Origin: Burkholderia sp. Bp9142
GTDB taxonomy: Bacteria; Pseudomonadota; Gammaproteobacteria; Burkholderiales; Burkholderiaceae
Length of the DNA: 64,000 nt
Reading direction: 5' to 3'
Assembly (NCBI RefSeq): GCF_003853415.1
Contig: NZ_QTPP01000004.1
Span: forward strand, 62,001-126,000
Part shown: positions 55,491 to 63,915 of the stretch, piece by piece
Numbering within the stretch: position 1 is the first letter of the stretch
Layout of the letters: every line of letters begins with the position of its first letter
Position numbers and translations under genes: made by a program
Notes under the pieces: model-generated
The model's database searches: none
The model's input: the letters and a program-made list of their open reading frames with translations, nothing else
What the model was told of the DNA's origin: nothing

Positions 55491-56063
55491 TCAACCTTGC
55501 GGAATCGTGCCGGGCCGCACGTACGCCAGCATGTGCGGCACGTAGTCGGCCTTGCCGAGCTCGACGCCGTCATGGCGCAGGATCGCGTATGCGGCGATCG
55601 CGTGAAAGTAGAACTGCGGCAGCGCCCAGTCGCGCACGTACTGCTCGCCCGTCATGTCGAACGCGATGCCGTTCGGCAGCTCGAGCGTGATCGGCAGCGC
55701 GGCGCCGCCATCGAGCGCGTCGGGCGCGAGTTCGCCGAGGAATGCGATCGTGCCGGCGAGGATGCCCTGCGCGTCGCTCAGCGTGCCCGGCTGCGCATCG
55801 GCATGCCAGCCGGCTTCCCGCAGTGCCAGCAACGCAGCCGGCAGCGGCTCGCCGCGCAGCCGGTAGACGGGCTCCATCGCCTGGAAGCACGAGAACCGCA
55901 CCTGTGCGGCGAGCGGATACATGTCGGGCGCCAGCTTCAGCATCAGCATTGCATCGGGCGCGTCGCCGGTGGCCTGCCGGTGCGCCGCGGCCTTGTCGAG
56001 CCACGCGGATTGCGCGCGCAGCATCTGGGTCAACGTCGGAACGAGAAGTTGGGTCGGTGACAT
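55491..56063 (-). CDS. DUF1993-family protein
   Basis: A 190-residue protein of the DUF1993 family (DinB-like helical bundle, unknown function). Seen are LLVPTLTQMLRAQSAWLDKA, APDMYPLAAQVRFSCFQAM and the C-terminal FYFHAIAAYAILRHDGVELG, which carries a possible metal-binding histidine. ATG 56063 gives the family N-terminus. Confidence 0.85.
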   Translation of the reverse strand: MSPTQLLVPTLTQMLRAQSAWLDKAAAHRQATGDAPDAMLMLKLAPDMYPLAAQVRFSCFQAMEPVYRLRGEPLPAALLALREAGWHADAQPGTLSDAQGILAGTIAFLGELAPDALDGGAALPITLELPNGIAFDMTGEQYVRDWALPQFYFHAIAAYAILRHDGVELGKADYVPHMLAYVRPGTIPQG

Positions 56064-56190
56064 CCATGCCCTCCGATGGGTCGTTCGCGCCACGATATCA
56101 AGGTCGCGGCGAATCCGTATTCTGCCGTAGCCGACGATTCGACGCGAAACCGGTGACGTATCGCATGCCGGACGACCGGCGCCCGGTGCG

Positions 56191-56652
56191 TCAGGGCTTG
56201 CCGTGGCGTGCAAGGAACCGGTCGAGCTGCGACGCGAACGCCTTGCCGTCGCGTGCGCTGAACGGCGCCGGCCCGCCCGTGTCGATGCCCGCGCTGCGCA
56301 GTTGATCCATCATCGCGCGCGTCGACAGGCGTTCCTCGATGTTCTCGCGGCTGAACCAGTTGCCGCGCGGGTCGAGCGCATGCGCGCCCTTGTCGAGGAC
56401 GGCCGCGGCCAGCGGGATGTCGGCGGTGATCACGAGATCGCCGGCTTCCGCGAGCTCGACGATCCGCGCATCGGCCACGTCGAAGCCGGCCGGCACCTGC
56501 AGCGCCTTGATGAACGGCGACGGCGGCGTGCGCAGGAACTGGTTCGCGACCAGCGTCACGCAGATCTCGGCACGACGCGCGGCGCGAAACAGCATGTCCT
56601 TGACGACGGCGGGACATGCGTCGGCATCGACGAGTACTTGCATGGCAGGCAT
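56191..56652 (-). CDS. YaiI/YqxD-family protein (DUF188, NYN-like)
   Basis: A 153-residue protein of the conserved YaiI/YqxD family. The start QVLVDADACPAVVKDMLFRA carries the acidic residues of a PIN/NYN-like nuclease fold; GDLVITADIPLAAAVLDKGA and PRGNWFSRENIEERLS are also diagnostic. ATG 56652 or ATG 56643 can be the start. Function not established. Confidence 0.92.
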   Translation of the reverse strand: MPAMQVLVDADACPAVVKDMLFRAARRAEICVTLVANQFLRTPPSPFIKALQVPAGFDVADARIVELAEAGDLVITADIPLAAAVLDKGAHALDPRGNWFSRENIEERLSTRAMMDQLRSAGIDTGGPAPFSARDGKAFASQLDRFLARHGKP

Positions 56653-56718
56653 TCCGGTGAGCAGAAACGGCGATCATAGCGCAGCGCCGGCGATCGTCCC
56701 GCGCGGCCGCTGATCCGA

Positions 56719-57402
56719 TCAGCCGGTCAGCCCGGTGCACAGCGACGCGGCCGTCCTCCATTGCGCGCCCCACGCATCGGCGAGCCGCCTGCCGTGCCCG
56801 AGCCGCACGGCCGCGTCATCGAAATCGACGAACACGACGTGATCGGCCGCCGCCGGTTTCGGCGGCGTGTCGCGCGTGCGTCCGTCGGACAGCACCCACA
56901 GCCAGCGCTGCTGGTCCGGCGTACGCCGTGCAGCGCGCGCCAGCAGTTGCGCGGCGGCCGCGATGCCGTCCGCGAGCGGCGTGCCGCCGCCGCCGTCCAC
57001 CGGTTCGAGCCAGCGTGCATTCCACCAGCGCGGCACGGCCGGGCCGAAACGCCGTGCGGCGCCGTCGCCGCCGAAGCAGATCAGCGCGGTTTCCACACGC
57101 TCGCGCGCGGCCTGATCGAAGTACGCGACGATCAACCCTTTCGCGAGCGCGAGCCGTTCGTGCGACAGCATCGACGCCGAACAGTCGAGCACGAAACAAT
57201 GGAGTGCGCGCGGTGTGCCGGCCTGTTTGCGGAAACGCAGATGGTCGGCGTGCAGCGGACCGCCGCGCTTCGCGGCGAGCGTCGCCGGCCACGCAACGGC
57301 CGTGCCGGCACGCGCCGACCCCGGCACGCACGCGGCGGCGCCTGGCTGCCATCGAGCACCGCGAACGGCATTCGCGGCGGCGTCGGCTCGATGGCTCAGC
57401 GT
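56719..57402 (-). CDS. chlD: ChlD-type VWA domain, read by -1 frameshift from chlI
   Basis: This frame has no ATG at its start; its first GTG (57327) lies well inside sequence that already looks coding (VRGARWQPGAAA upstream, AWPATLAAKRGGPLHADHLR after). It carries a VWA domain with the metal motif DCSASM, the threonine loop GGGGTPLADG and VLSDGRTRD. VWA proteins of this type are the D subunit of Mg/Co chelatases. The frame is entered in -1 register from chlI at the A7 run 57408-57402; the joined product would be about 586 residues, the length of a complete ChlD. Confidence 0.8.
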   Translation of the reverse strand, partial: TLSHRADAAANAVRGARWQPGAAACVPGSARAGTAVAWPATLAAKRGGPLHADHLRFRKQAGTPRALHCFVLDCSASMLSHERLALAKGLIVAYFDQAARERVETALICFGGDGAARRFGPAVPRWWNARWLEPVDGGGGTPLADGIAAAAQLLARAARRTPDQQRWLWVLSDGRTRDTPPKPAAADHVVFVDFDDAAVRLGHGRRLADAWGAQWRTAASLCTGLTG

Positions 57403-57408
57403 TTTTTT
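57348..57408 (-). promoter_or_regulatory. Programmed -1 ribosomal frameshift signal at the end of chlI
   Basis: In mRNA sense: slippery run AAAAAAA (57408-57402) read as CTA AAA AAA, a 6-nt spacer CGCTGA containing the zero-frame stop, then a hairpin. The outer stem is GCCATCGAGC with GCTCGATGGC (57395-57386 with 57357-57348, 10 bp, perfect). The inner stem is CCGCGAA with TTCGCGG (57377-57371 with 57365-57359, 7 bp) closing loop TGCCG. Spacing and elements match known -1 signals. An AAAGG lies 18 nt upstream of the run, farther than the optimum for a stimulatory Shine-Dalgarno. Confidence 0.8.
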
Positions 57409-58478
57409 AGCGGCAGCGGCACCACGCCTTTGACGTTGCTCAGTCCGGCCGGCTCGGGCGGCAGGTAGCCCCAGTCGCCTTGCGACGCCGTCGCATCGTT
57501 GCGTGCCGCGCCCGGTCGAGCGTCGGGCTGCCGGCGCGTGTCCGGCGGCGAACGGTCGGCGCGGTCGTTGTCGCTGCGCGCTTGCGACGCGCCCGACGAC
57601 GGCGGCGTACCCGCATGACGCCGATGCCGCAGCACCGCGTCGGCCACGCGTTCGACATGCGACACCGTCACCGCGTCAGCCTGCTCCAGCGCCGCGAGCG
57701 CGCGCGCGGCGCGCAGCATCACGAGGTCGGCGCGCAAGCCGTCGACGGCCGCGTCGATGCACAGCGCGCTGACGCGTGCGTGAACCGCATCGTCGAAATC
57801 CAGCGTCGACAGCCGTGCCCGCGCCGCGTGAATCCGGTCGCCGAGTCCGCGCTGCGCAGCCGCGTGACGCACTCGAAACGCGTCCGGATCGAGATCGAAC
57901 GCGAGGCGCGCCTTCACGATCTGTTCGCGCCGTGCGGCGTCGAAGCAGTTCTCGAGCTCGACCATCAGCCCGAAGCGGTCGAGCAGTTGCGGGCGCAGTT
58001 CGCCTTCCTCGGGATTCATCGTGCCGACCAGCACGAAGCGCGCGTCGTGCGCGTGCGACACGCCATCGCGCTCGACCACGTTCACGCCGCTCGCGGCGAC
58101 GTCGAGCAGCGTATCGACGAGCCCGTCGGCGAGCAGGTTCACTTCGTCGACGTACAGCACGCCGCGATGCGCGCGCGCGAGCAGGCCCGGCCGGAAGCGC
58201 ACGCCGTTTTCAGCAAGCGCATGCGCGAGATCGAGCGTGCCCGTGACCTGTTCGTCGCTTGCCGACAGCGGCAGCGTGACGAATTCGCCTTCGGGCAGCA
58301 ATTCCGCCAGCGCGCGCGCCGCGGTCGATTTCGCGGTGCCGCGCGGCCCGCTGACGAGCACGCCGCCGAGCGACGGGTCGATCGCCGCGAGCAGCAGCGC
58401 CTGCTGCAGCGGTTGCTGCGCGACCAGCGCCGCGAACGGGAACACCGCGCGTGCACGGTGCGTCGTCGGATCGGTCAT
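57396..58478 (-). CDS. chlI: ChlI/BchI-type AAA+ ATPase, cobalt chelatase I subunit
   Basis: A 360-residue AAA+ ATPase of the magnesium-chelatase I family. Walker A is SGPRGTAKST, Walker B VLYVDEVNLL, with VGTMNPEEGELRPQLLDRFG as sensor 1/arginine-finger region. A Ser/Pro/Arg-rich linker starts near residue 300, as in full ChlD proteins. ATG 58478 overlaps the cobN stop by 4 bases. With CobN next to it, and no cobS/cobT seen here, this would drive cobalt insertion. It ends at a frameshift signal that can extend it into the VWA frame. Confidence 0.92.
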   Translation of the reverse strand: MTDPTTHRARAVFPFAALVAQQPLQQALLLAAIDPSLGGVLVSGPRGTAKSTAARALAELLPEGEFVTLPLSASDEQVTGTLDLAHALAENGVRFRPGLLARAHRGVLYVDEVNLLADGLVDTLLDVAASGVNVVERDGVSHAHDARFVLVGTMNPEEGELRPQLLDRFGLMVELENCFDAARREQIVKARLAFDLDPDAFRVRHAAAQRGLGDRIHAARARLSTLDFDDAVHARVSALCIDAAVDGLRADLVMLRAARALAALEQADAVTVSHVERVADAVLRHRRHAGTPPSSGASQARSDNDRADRSPPDTRRQPDARPGAARNDATASQGDWGYLPPEPAGLSNVKGVVPLPLKKR

Positions 58479-61400
58479 CGCCGTCCCCCTTCCTGGAGTT
58501 GTTCGCTGTCGAGCCAGACCGCTTCGATCCGCTCGCGATAGTCGCCCGGCTGCTGCCACAGCCCGCGCTGCATCGCTTCGACGAAGCGTTCGCAGATGCC
58601 GTGCAGCGCCTTCGGGTTGTGTCGTTCGAGGAACGCGCGCGTGTCGTCGTCGAACAGGTACGCGTCGGCGACGAGCGCGTACTGGTGGTCCGACAGCACG
58701 CGCGCGGTCGCGTCATAGCCGTACAGGTAGTCGACGGTCGCGGCCATTTCGGCCGCGCCCTTGTAGCCGTGACGCTTCACGCCGTCGAGCCATTTCGGGT
58801 TGACGACGCGCGAGCGGATCACGCGCGCGATCTCCTCGCGCAGCGTGCGCATCTTCGGCGCGACCGGGTTCGCATGGTCGCCGTGGTAGATGCTCGGCTG
58901 TTGCCCGGACAGGTGCCGCACGGCCGCCGTCATCCCGCCCTGGAACTGGTAGTAGTCATTCGAGTCGAGGATGTCGTGTTCGCGGCTGTCCTGGTTCTGC
59001 ACGACGACGTCGATCGTCGCGAGCCGCTCGCCGAACACGTCGGGCGCGGCGGCGCCCGCGCTGTTCTGCGCGTACGCATGGCCGCCCCACCGGCGGTACG
59101 CGTCGGCAAGCTCGGCGTCGCTCTGCCAGCGGCGCTGGTCGATCAGGTCCTGCAGGCCCGCGCCGTAGCTGCCCGGCCGCGCGCCGAACACGCGCCAGCC
59201 GGCGCGACGCCGCGCTTCGTCGGGCGCCACGCCCTGCTCGATCCATTTCGCGCGTTCGCGCTCGATGCGTGCGCGGATCGGGTTCAGTTCCTCCGGCTCG
59301 TCGAGGGCGGCAACGGCCTGCACGGCCGCGTCGAACAGGTGCATCAGGTTCGGGAACGCGTCGCGGAAGAAGCCCGACACGCGCAGCGTCACGTCGATGC
59401 GCGGCCGGTCGAAGATCTCGATCGGCAGGATCTCGAAGTCGGTCACGCGATGACTGCCGTGCGCCCATTTCGGCCGCACGCCGATGAGCGCGAACGCCTG
59501 CGCGATATCGTCGCCGCCGGTGCGCATCGTGGCCGTCCCCCACACCGACAGCCCGATCGCGCGCGGATAGTCGCCGTGATCCTGCAGATGGCGTTCGATC
59601 AGCTGCTGTGCGGATTTCAGCCCGAGCGACCACGCGGCCTGCGTCGGCACCGCGCGCGTATCGACCGAATAGAAGTTGCGTCCCGTCGGCAGCACGTCGG
59701 GGCGGCCGCGCGACGGCGAGCCGCTCGGCCCCGGCGGCACGAAACGGCCGTCGAGTCCGCGCAGCAGCTGGCGCAGTTCCTCGCCGCCGCACGCGTCGAG
59801 CGCGGGCATCAGCGTCGCGCGCACGCGTTCGATGACCGCGAGCGTGTGCGGCCAGTCGCCGGGTGGCTGGGTGTCGACGGCGGTGTCCGCGCACAGTCTG
59901 TCCAGCCACTGCTGCGCAAGCCGTTCGAGCCGCTCGCGCGTATCGCCCGCATGGCGCCACGGCGACGCGTCGAGCGCTTGCAGCGCGGCGGGCCGCGGGC
60001 CCGTCCACGGCGCGGCCCAGTCGGCCGCGAGCGGATCGAAATCGTCGCCGAGCGCGAGATCGCGCGCGAGCGCGGCGATCAGTCCCGCGCGCTCGCCCTT
60101 GCCGTCGCCGACCGGAAAGCGTGCGAGCGCGAGCAGCGTATCGCGCCGCTGACGATCGGCCGGCGACGCGCCGAACACGTGCAGCCCGTCGCGAATCTGC
60201 GCTTCCTTCAGTTCGCACAGCCACGCGTCGACGCGCGTCAGCAGCGCATCCTCGTCGCCCGTATCGCGCGGCGGCGACACGCTCAGCTCGTCATGCAGCC
60301 GGTGTTCGGCGATCGTCGCGAGGATCGTCTTGCGCAGCAGTTTCGCGCGCCGCGCATCGACCATCAGTGCTTCGTAGTACTCGTCGACCTGCCGTTCGAG
60401 ATCCTGCAGCGGGCCGTAGTTTTCCGCGCGCGTGAGCGGCGGCATCAGGTGATCGACGATCACCGCCTGCGCGCGGCGTTTCGCCTGGCTGCCCTCGCCC
60501 GGATCGTTGACGATGAACGGATACAGGTGCGGCAGCGGCCCGAGCGTCAGATCGGGCCAGCACGCGTCGGACAGCGCGACGCTCTTGCCCGGCAGCCATT
60601 CGAGGTTGCCGTGCTTGCCGAGGTGGATGACCGCGTCGATGCCGAACGCGTCGCGCAGCCAGAAATAGAACGCGAGGTACGCGTGCGGCGGCACGAGGTC
60701 CGCGTCGTGGTAGCTCGCATAGTCGTTCTCGTCGCGCGATCGCGACGGCTGGATGCCGACGAACACGTTGCCCGCGCGCCAGCCGGCGATCGTGAAGCGC
60801 CCCTGCCGCAGCGTCGGGTCCGCTTCAGGCGCGCCCCAGCGTGCGCTCAGCGCGTCGCGCACGGCGGCCGGCAGCCGCGCGAAATGCGCGACGTAGTCGG
60901 CCAGCGCGAAACTCTGGAACGCCGGGCGCAGTGCGCGCACGGCCGGGTCGTTGGTCACGCCTTCGGTGAGCCGCGCGATCAGCGCGTCGCCGTCGTCGGG
61001 CAGGTCGGCCACGGCATAGCCCGCATCGCGCAGCGCCGCCAGCACACGCAGTGCGGACGCCGGCGTATCGAGCCCGACGCCGTTGCCGATCCGCCCTTCG
61101 CTTTGCGGGTAGTTCGCGAGGATCAGCGCGATGCGCTTGTCGGCATTGTCGAGCGTGCGCAGCCGGCACCAGCCGCGCGCGAGCGCCGCGACGAACGCGA
61201 TCCGTTCGGCGTCCGGCTGGTAGCGCACGACGTCGACTTCGGTGTGCGGACAACGATATGCCAGCCCCTTGAAGCTCACCGCACGCGTGACGATGCGGCC
61301 GTCGACTTCAGGCAATGCGATGTGCATCGCGATGTCACGCGCGTGCAGGCCCTGGTTGTCGGCCACCCATGCGTCGCGGTTGCCGCCGGACAGGATCACC

Positions 61401-62272
61401 TGCAGCACGGGCGCATCGCCGGCGAGCACGTCGGGCTCGGGGCTGTCGATCGCGCCGGCCGCGAAGGCCGTGGTGTTCAGCACGAGCGCGACGCCGTGCG
61501 TGTCGCAGAGCTGGGTGATGACCTCGCGGCTCACCGCGTCCTTCAGCGACGTGACCGCGATCGGCAGCGGATTGAGCCCTTCGCGCACGAGCGCGTCGGC
61601 CAGCGCGTCGAACACGGCCGTGTTCGCGGCCTGCCAGTGCGCGCGATAGAACAGGATCGCGACGACGGGCGCACCAGGCGTCCAGCGCGCCCGCCAGTCG
61701 TCGACGCTCGCCGGGTCGCGCGCCGGGTGATACAGCGCGGCGGCCGGCAGCGGGCGCGGCTGCTCGGGTTCGTCGCCGAAGCCGAGCGTATGGAATGCGA
61801 TGCTGCGCAGCAACGCTTCGGCGTTGTGCATCCCGCCTTCGCGCAGGTAGCGCCACCACAGCCGGCACAGGTCGGGCGCGACCGTGCTCTTCGCGACGAG
61901 GTTCGGGTCTTCCTGCAGGTCGCCCGAGAACATCGCGAGCCGTTGCCTGCGCTTCGATGCGAGCGACACGGCCTGCTCGATCCCGTACGGCCAGTACGCC
62001 TCGCCGCCCAGATGGTCGATCACGACCGTCTTCGCATGACGCAGCACGTCGTCGACATAGAAATCGACCGACGCCGGCTGCCGCAGGAACGTGACGTTCG
62101 CGAGCCGCACGCTCGGGAAGCCGGGCGGCAGCTTCGGCACGATGCTGGCCAGCAGCGACAGCGTCGTGTCGGCCGAGCTCAGGATCACGATGTCGGCCGG
62201 CTGCTGGTCGATCCGGACGACGCCCTGCGTATCGTCGACGAAGCCGCCCGGCGTGGTGCGCAACAGATGCAT
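58475..62272 (-). CDS. cobN: Cobaltochelatase large subunit CobN
   Basis: A 1265-residue catalytic subunit of the ATP-dependent cobalt chelatase, which inserts Co2+ into hydrogenobyrinic acid a,c-diamide in the aerobic pathway. Conserved pieces include HLGKHGNLEWLPGK, CWPDLTLGPLPHLYPFIVND, and near the C-terminus VVQNQDSREHDILDSNDYYQ and FQGGMTAAVRHLSG. Full length for the family. The start at 62272 follows the cobW stop by 6 bp; the stop overlaps chlI, so cobW-cobN-chlI/chlD form one operon. Confidence 0.97.
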   Translation of the reverse strand: MHLLRTTPGGFVDDTQGVVRIDQQPADIVILSSADTTLSLLASIVPKLPPGFPSVRLANVTFLRQPASVDFYVDDVLRHAKTVVIDHLGGEAYWPYGIEQAVSLASKRRQRLAMFSGDLQEDPNLVAKSTVAPDLCRLWWRYLREGGMHNAEALLRSIAFHTLGFGDEPEQPRPLPAAALYHPARDPASVDDWRARWTPGAPVVAILFYRAHWQAANTAVFDALADALVREGLNPLPIAVTSLKDAVSREVITQLCDTHGVALVLNTTAFAAGAIDSPEPDVLAGDAPVLQVILSGGNRDAWVADNQGLHARDIAMHIALPEVDGRIVTRAVSFKGLAYRCPHTEVDVVRYQPDAERIAFVAALARGWCRLRTLDNADKRIALILANYPQSEGRIGNGVGLDTPASALRVLAALRDAGYAVADLPDDGDALIARLTEGVTNDPAVRALRPAFQSFALADYVAHFARLPAAVRDALSARWGAPEADPTLRQGRFTIAGWRAGNVFVGIQPSRSRDENDYASYHDADLVPPHAYLAFYFWLRDAFGIDAVIHLGKHGNLEWLPGKSVALSDACWPDLTLGPLPHLYPFIVNDPGEGSQAKRRAQAVIVDHLMPPLTRAENYGPLQDLERQVDEYYEALMVDARRAKLLRKTILATIAEHRLHDELSVSPPRDTGDEDALLTRVDAWLCELKEAQIRDGLHVFGASPADRQRRDTLLALARFPVGDGKGERAGLIAALARDLALGDDFDPLAADWAAPWTGPRPAALQALDASPWRHAGDTRERLERLAQQWLDRLCADTAVDTQPPGDWPHTLAVIERVRATLMPALDACGGEELRQLLRGLDGRFVPPGPSGSPSRGRPDVLPTGRNFYSVDTRAVPTQAAWSLGLKSAQQLIERHLQDHGDYPRAIGLSVWGTATMRTGGDDIAQAFALIGVRPKWAHGSHRVTDFEILPIEIFDRPRIDVTLRVSGFFRDAFPNLMHLFDAAVQAVAALDEPEELNPIRARIERERAKWIEQGVAPDEARRRAGWRVFGARPGSYGAGLQDLIDQRRWQSDAELADAYRRWGGHAYAQNSAGAAAPDVFGERLATIDVVVQNQDSREHDILDSNDYYQFQGGMTAAVRHLSGQQPSIYHGDHANPVAPKMRTLREEIARVIRSRVVNPKWLDGVKRHGYKGAAEMAATVDYLYGYDATARVLSDHQYALVADAYLFDDDTRAFLERHNPKALHGICERFVEAMQRGLWQQPGDYRERIEAVWLDSEQLQEGGRR

Positions 62273-62278
62273 CGCGCG

Positions 62279-63367
62279 TTACGCCTGCTGCATTTCGGCC
62301 GCGCACGCGGCATCGAACGCGCGCTGCAGCGCGGCCGCGTCGAGATCCTCGCCGATCAGCACGAAGCGGCTCGCGCGCGGCTCGCCGTCCTGCCAGCGGC
62401 GGTCGAAATAGCTGTCGAAGCGGCGGCCGACGCCCTGGATCACGAGCCGCATCGGCGCCTCGGGCAGCGCCGCGAAGCCTTTCGCGCGATAGATCGTGTG
62501 CGTCTCGACGACACGCTGCAGCGCGGCCATCGTCGCGTCGCGCGAGCCCGCATCGCCCGCCACCACCACCGAATCGAACTCGTCGTGATGGTGGTCGTGA
62601 TCGCCGTCGTCGGCCGAGCCGTGATGGTCGTGCCGCAGGTGGATCGTTTCCTCCGACGCCGACTCGAGCCCGAGCAGCATCGCGAGATCCAGTTCGCCGC
62701 GCGTCGCGCGCACGATCTTCACCTGCGGGGGAATTTCCTCGCGGATCGCGGCTTCGATTTCGGCGAACTGCGCATCGGCGACGAGGTCGGCCTTGTTCAC
62801 GATCACGAGATCGGCGGACGACAGCTGGTCGGCGAACAGTTCGTGCAGCGGCGATTCGTGGTCGAGGTTCGGATCGGCGCGACGCTGCGCGTCGACGGCC
62901 TGCGGGTTCTCGGCGAACTGGCCGCTCGCGGCAGCCGGGCCGTCGACGACGGTCACGACCGCGTCGACCGTGAAGCTGTTGCGGATCGTCGGCCAGTTGA
63001 AGGCCTGCACGAGCGGCTTCGGCAGCGCGAGGCCCGACGTCTCGATCAGCACGTGATCGATGTCGGCGCGGCGCTCGACGAGCGCTTCCATCACCGGATA
63101 GAACTCCTCCTGCACGGTGCAGCACAGGCAGCCGTTCGCGAGTTCGTACAACTGGCCCGACGCTTCGCCCTGCGCGCCCTCCGTATCCTCGCAGCCGATG
63201 CCGCAGCCCTTGAGGATTTCGCCGTCGATGCCGAGCTCGCCGAATTCGTTGACGATCACCGCGATGCGGCGGCCTTCGGCGTGCTGCAGGATGTGGCGCA
63301 TCAGCGTGGTCTTGCCGCTGCCGAGAAAGCCCGTGACGATCGTGACGGGAAGCTTGCGTAGGGTCAT
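62279..63367 (-). CDS. cobW: CobW GTP-binding metallochaperone-like protein
   Basis: A 362-residue G3E GTPase thought to deliver cobalt for cobalamin synthesis. Walker A GFLGSGKT is at residues 13-20, the metal motif CLCC at 80-83, the guanine motif NKAD is present, and a histidine-rich stretch (DHHGSADDGDHDHHHDEFD) lies around residues 230-250. AGGACC precedes ATG 63367. First large gene of the operon under the second cobalamin riboswitch. Confidence 0.96.
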   Translation of the reverse strand: MTLRKLPVTIVTGFLGSGKTTLMRHILQHAEGRRIAVIVNEFGELGIDGEILKGCGIGCEDTEGAQGEASGQLYELANGCLCCTVQEEFYPVMEALVERRADIDHVLIETSGLALPKPLVQAFNWPTIRNSFTVDAVVTVVDGPAAASGQFAENPQAVDAQRRADPNLDHESPLHELFADQLSSADLVIVNKADLVADAQFAEIEAAIREEIPPQVKIVRATRGELDLAMLLGLESASEETIHLRHDHHGSADDGDHDHHHDEFDSVVVAGDAGSRDATMAALQRVVETHTIYRAKGFAALPEAPMRLVIQGVGRRFDSYFDRRWQDGEPRASRFVLIGEDLDAAALQRAFDAACAAEMQQA

Positions 63368-63392
63368 GGTAGGTCCTGTGGCGAAAATGGAA

Positions 63393-63509
63393 TCAGGCCG
63401 GGATCGTCGCGTCGAATGCGGCGCGGCATGTCATCTGGCGGATCGCGGGGATGTCGCGGCTCGGTCCGGACGGACGGCTGCGCAACGGACGGCACGACGA
63501 ATCGGACAT
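63393..63509 (-). CDS. Possible 38-residue leader ORF between riboswitch and cobW
   Basis: A short frame (MSDSSCRPLRSRPSGPSRDI ... ) beginning at ATG 63509 with a strong ribosome site AAGGAAG seven bases upstream. Rich in Ser, Arg and Pro, no hydrophobic span, no recognised family. The ribosome site is better than that of cobW, which is the main support. It may be a small protein, a leader peptide, or chance. Confidence 0.35.
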   Translation of the reverse strand: MSDSSCRPLRSRPSGPSRDIPAIRQMTCRAAFDATIPA

Positions 63510-63704
63510 GACGCTTCCTTGCGAACGGTCGACATGGTGAATGCCAACACGGCCGCCGCCGGCCCTGCCCGCGCCGCCTGCCGTTCTCCGTTCGGGTCCG
63601 CGCACGTGCATGCGACGGACGGATCGGTGGAGCAAGCGGGAAACGCTCGGGCGTCGGGCGTGCTGCGGCCGTGGACGATGCGCCGCCTCCCCGCGGCGCT
63701 GAAC

Positions 63705-63915
63705 CCCAACGTTTCGGCCGGTATCCGGGCTGACGAACACGCCGCTTCGCCTTCCCGGATGCGCGGCATCCAGTGGCAGTCGTCCGCATGCGGCGGGCAT
63801 GCGGCGAAGCGGCGCTGCGTGGCGCTTGCGCGCGACGCGTTCGCTTACCGTTGCGGGGGCAGCACAGGTTGGCTCGACTGCGGCGCAGGCGGGCTCCCTG
63901 TTTCCCGTTTAACTG
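63705..63915 (-). ncRNA. Cobalamin riboswitch upstream of cobW-cobN
   Basis: On the minus strand all blocks occur in order: AAACAGGGAGCC (about 63912-63901), TGCTGCCCCCGCAACGG (63864-63848), TGCCACTGGAT (63778-63768), CCGGGAAGG (63758-63750), and the B12 box AGCCCGGATACCGGCC (63731-63716). It would repress the cobalt-insertion operon when adenosylcobalamin is plentiful. The long arm between the second and third blocks (about 70 nt) is a variable stem, larger than in the first riboswitch. Confidence 0.93.

Noticed and set aside
57327..57329. GTG 57327 as independent start of the VWA gene
   Set aside because: Coding-like sequence in the same frame continues upstream to the A7 run and there is no ribosome site before the GTG, so frameshift entry explains it better.
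57440..57658. A separate small Arg-rich ORF within the chlI linker
   Set aside because: It overlaps the linker of chlI in another frame and has no ribosome site.
58451..63361. Open plus-strand frame of more than 1600 codons opposite cobN and cobW
   Set aside because: It is antisense to two unmistakable cob genes, is extremely Arg/His/Asp-rich, and arises from the high third-position G+C of the real genes.
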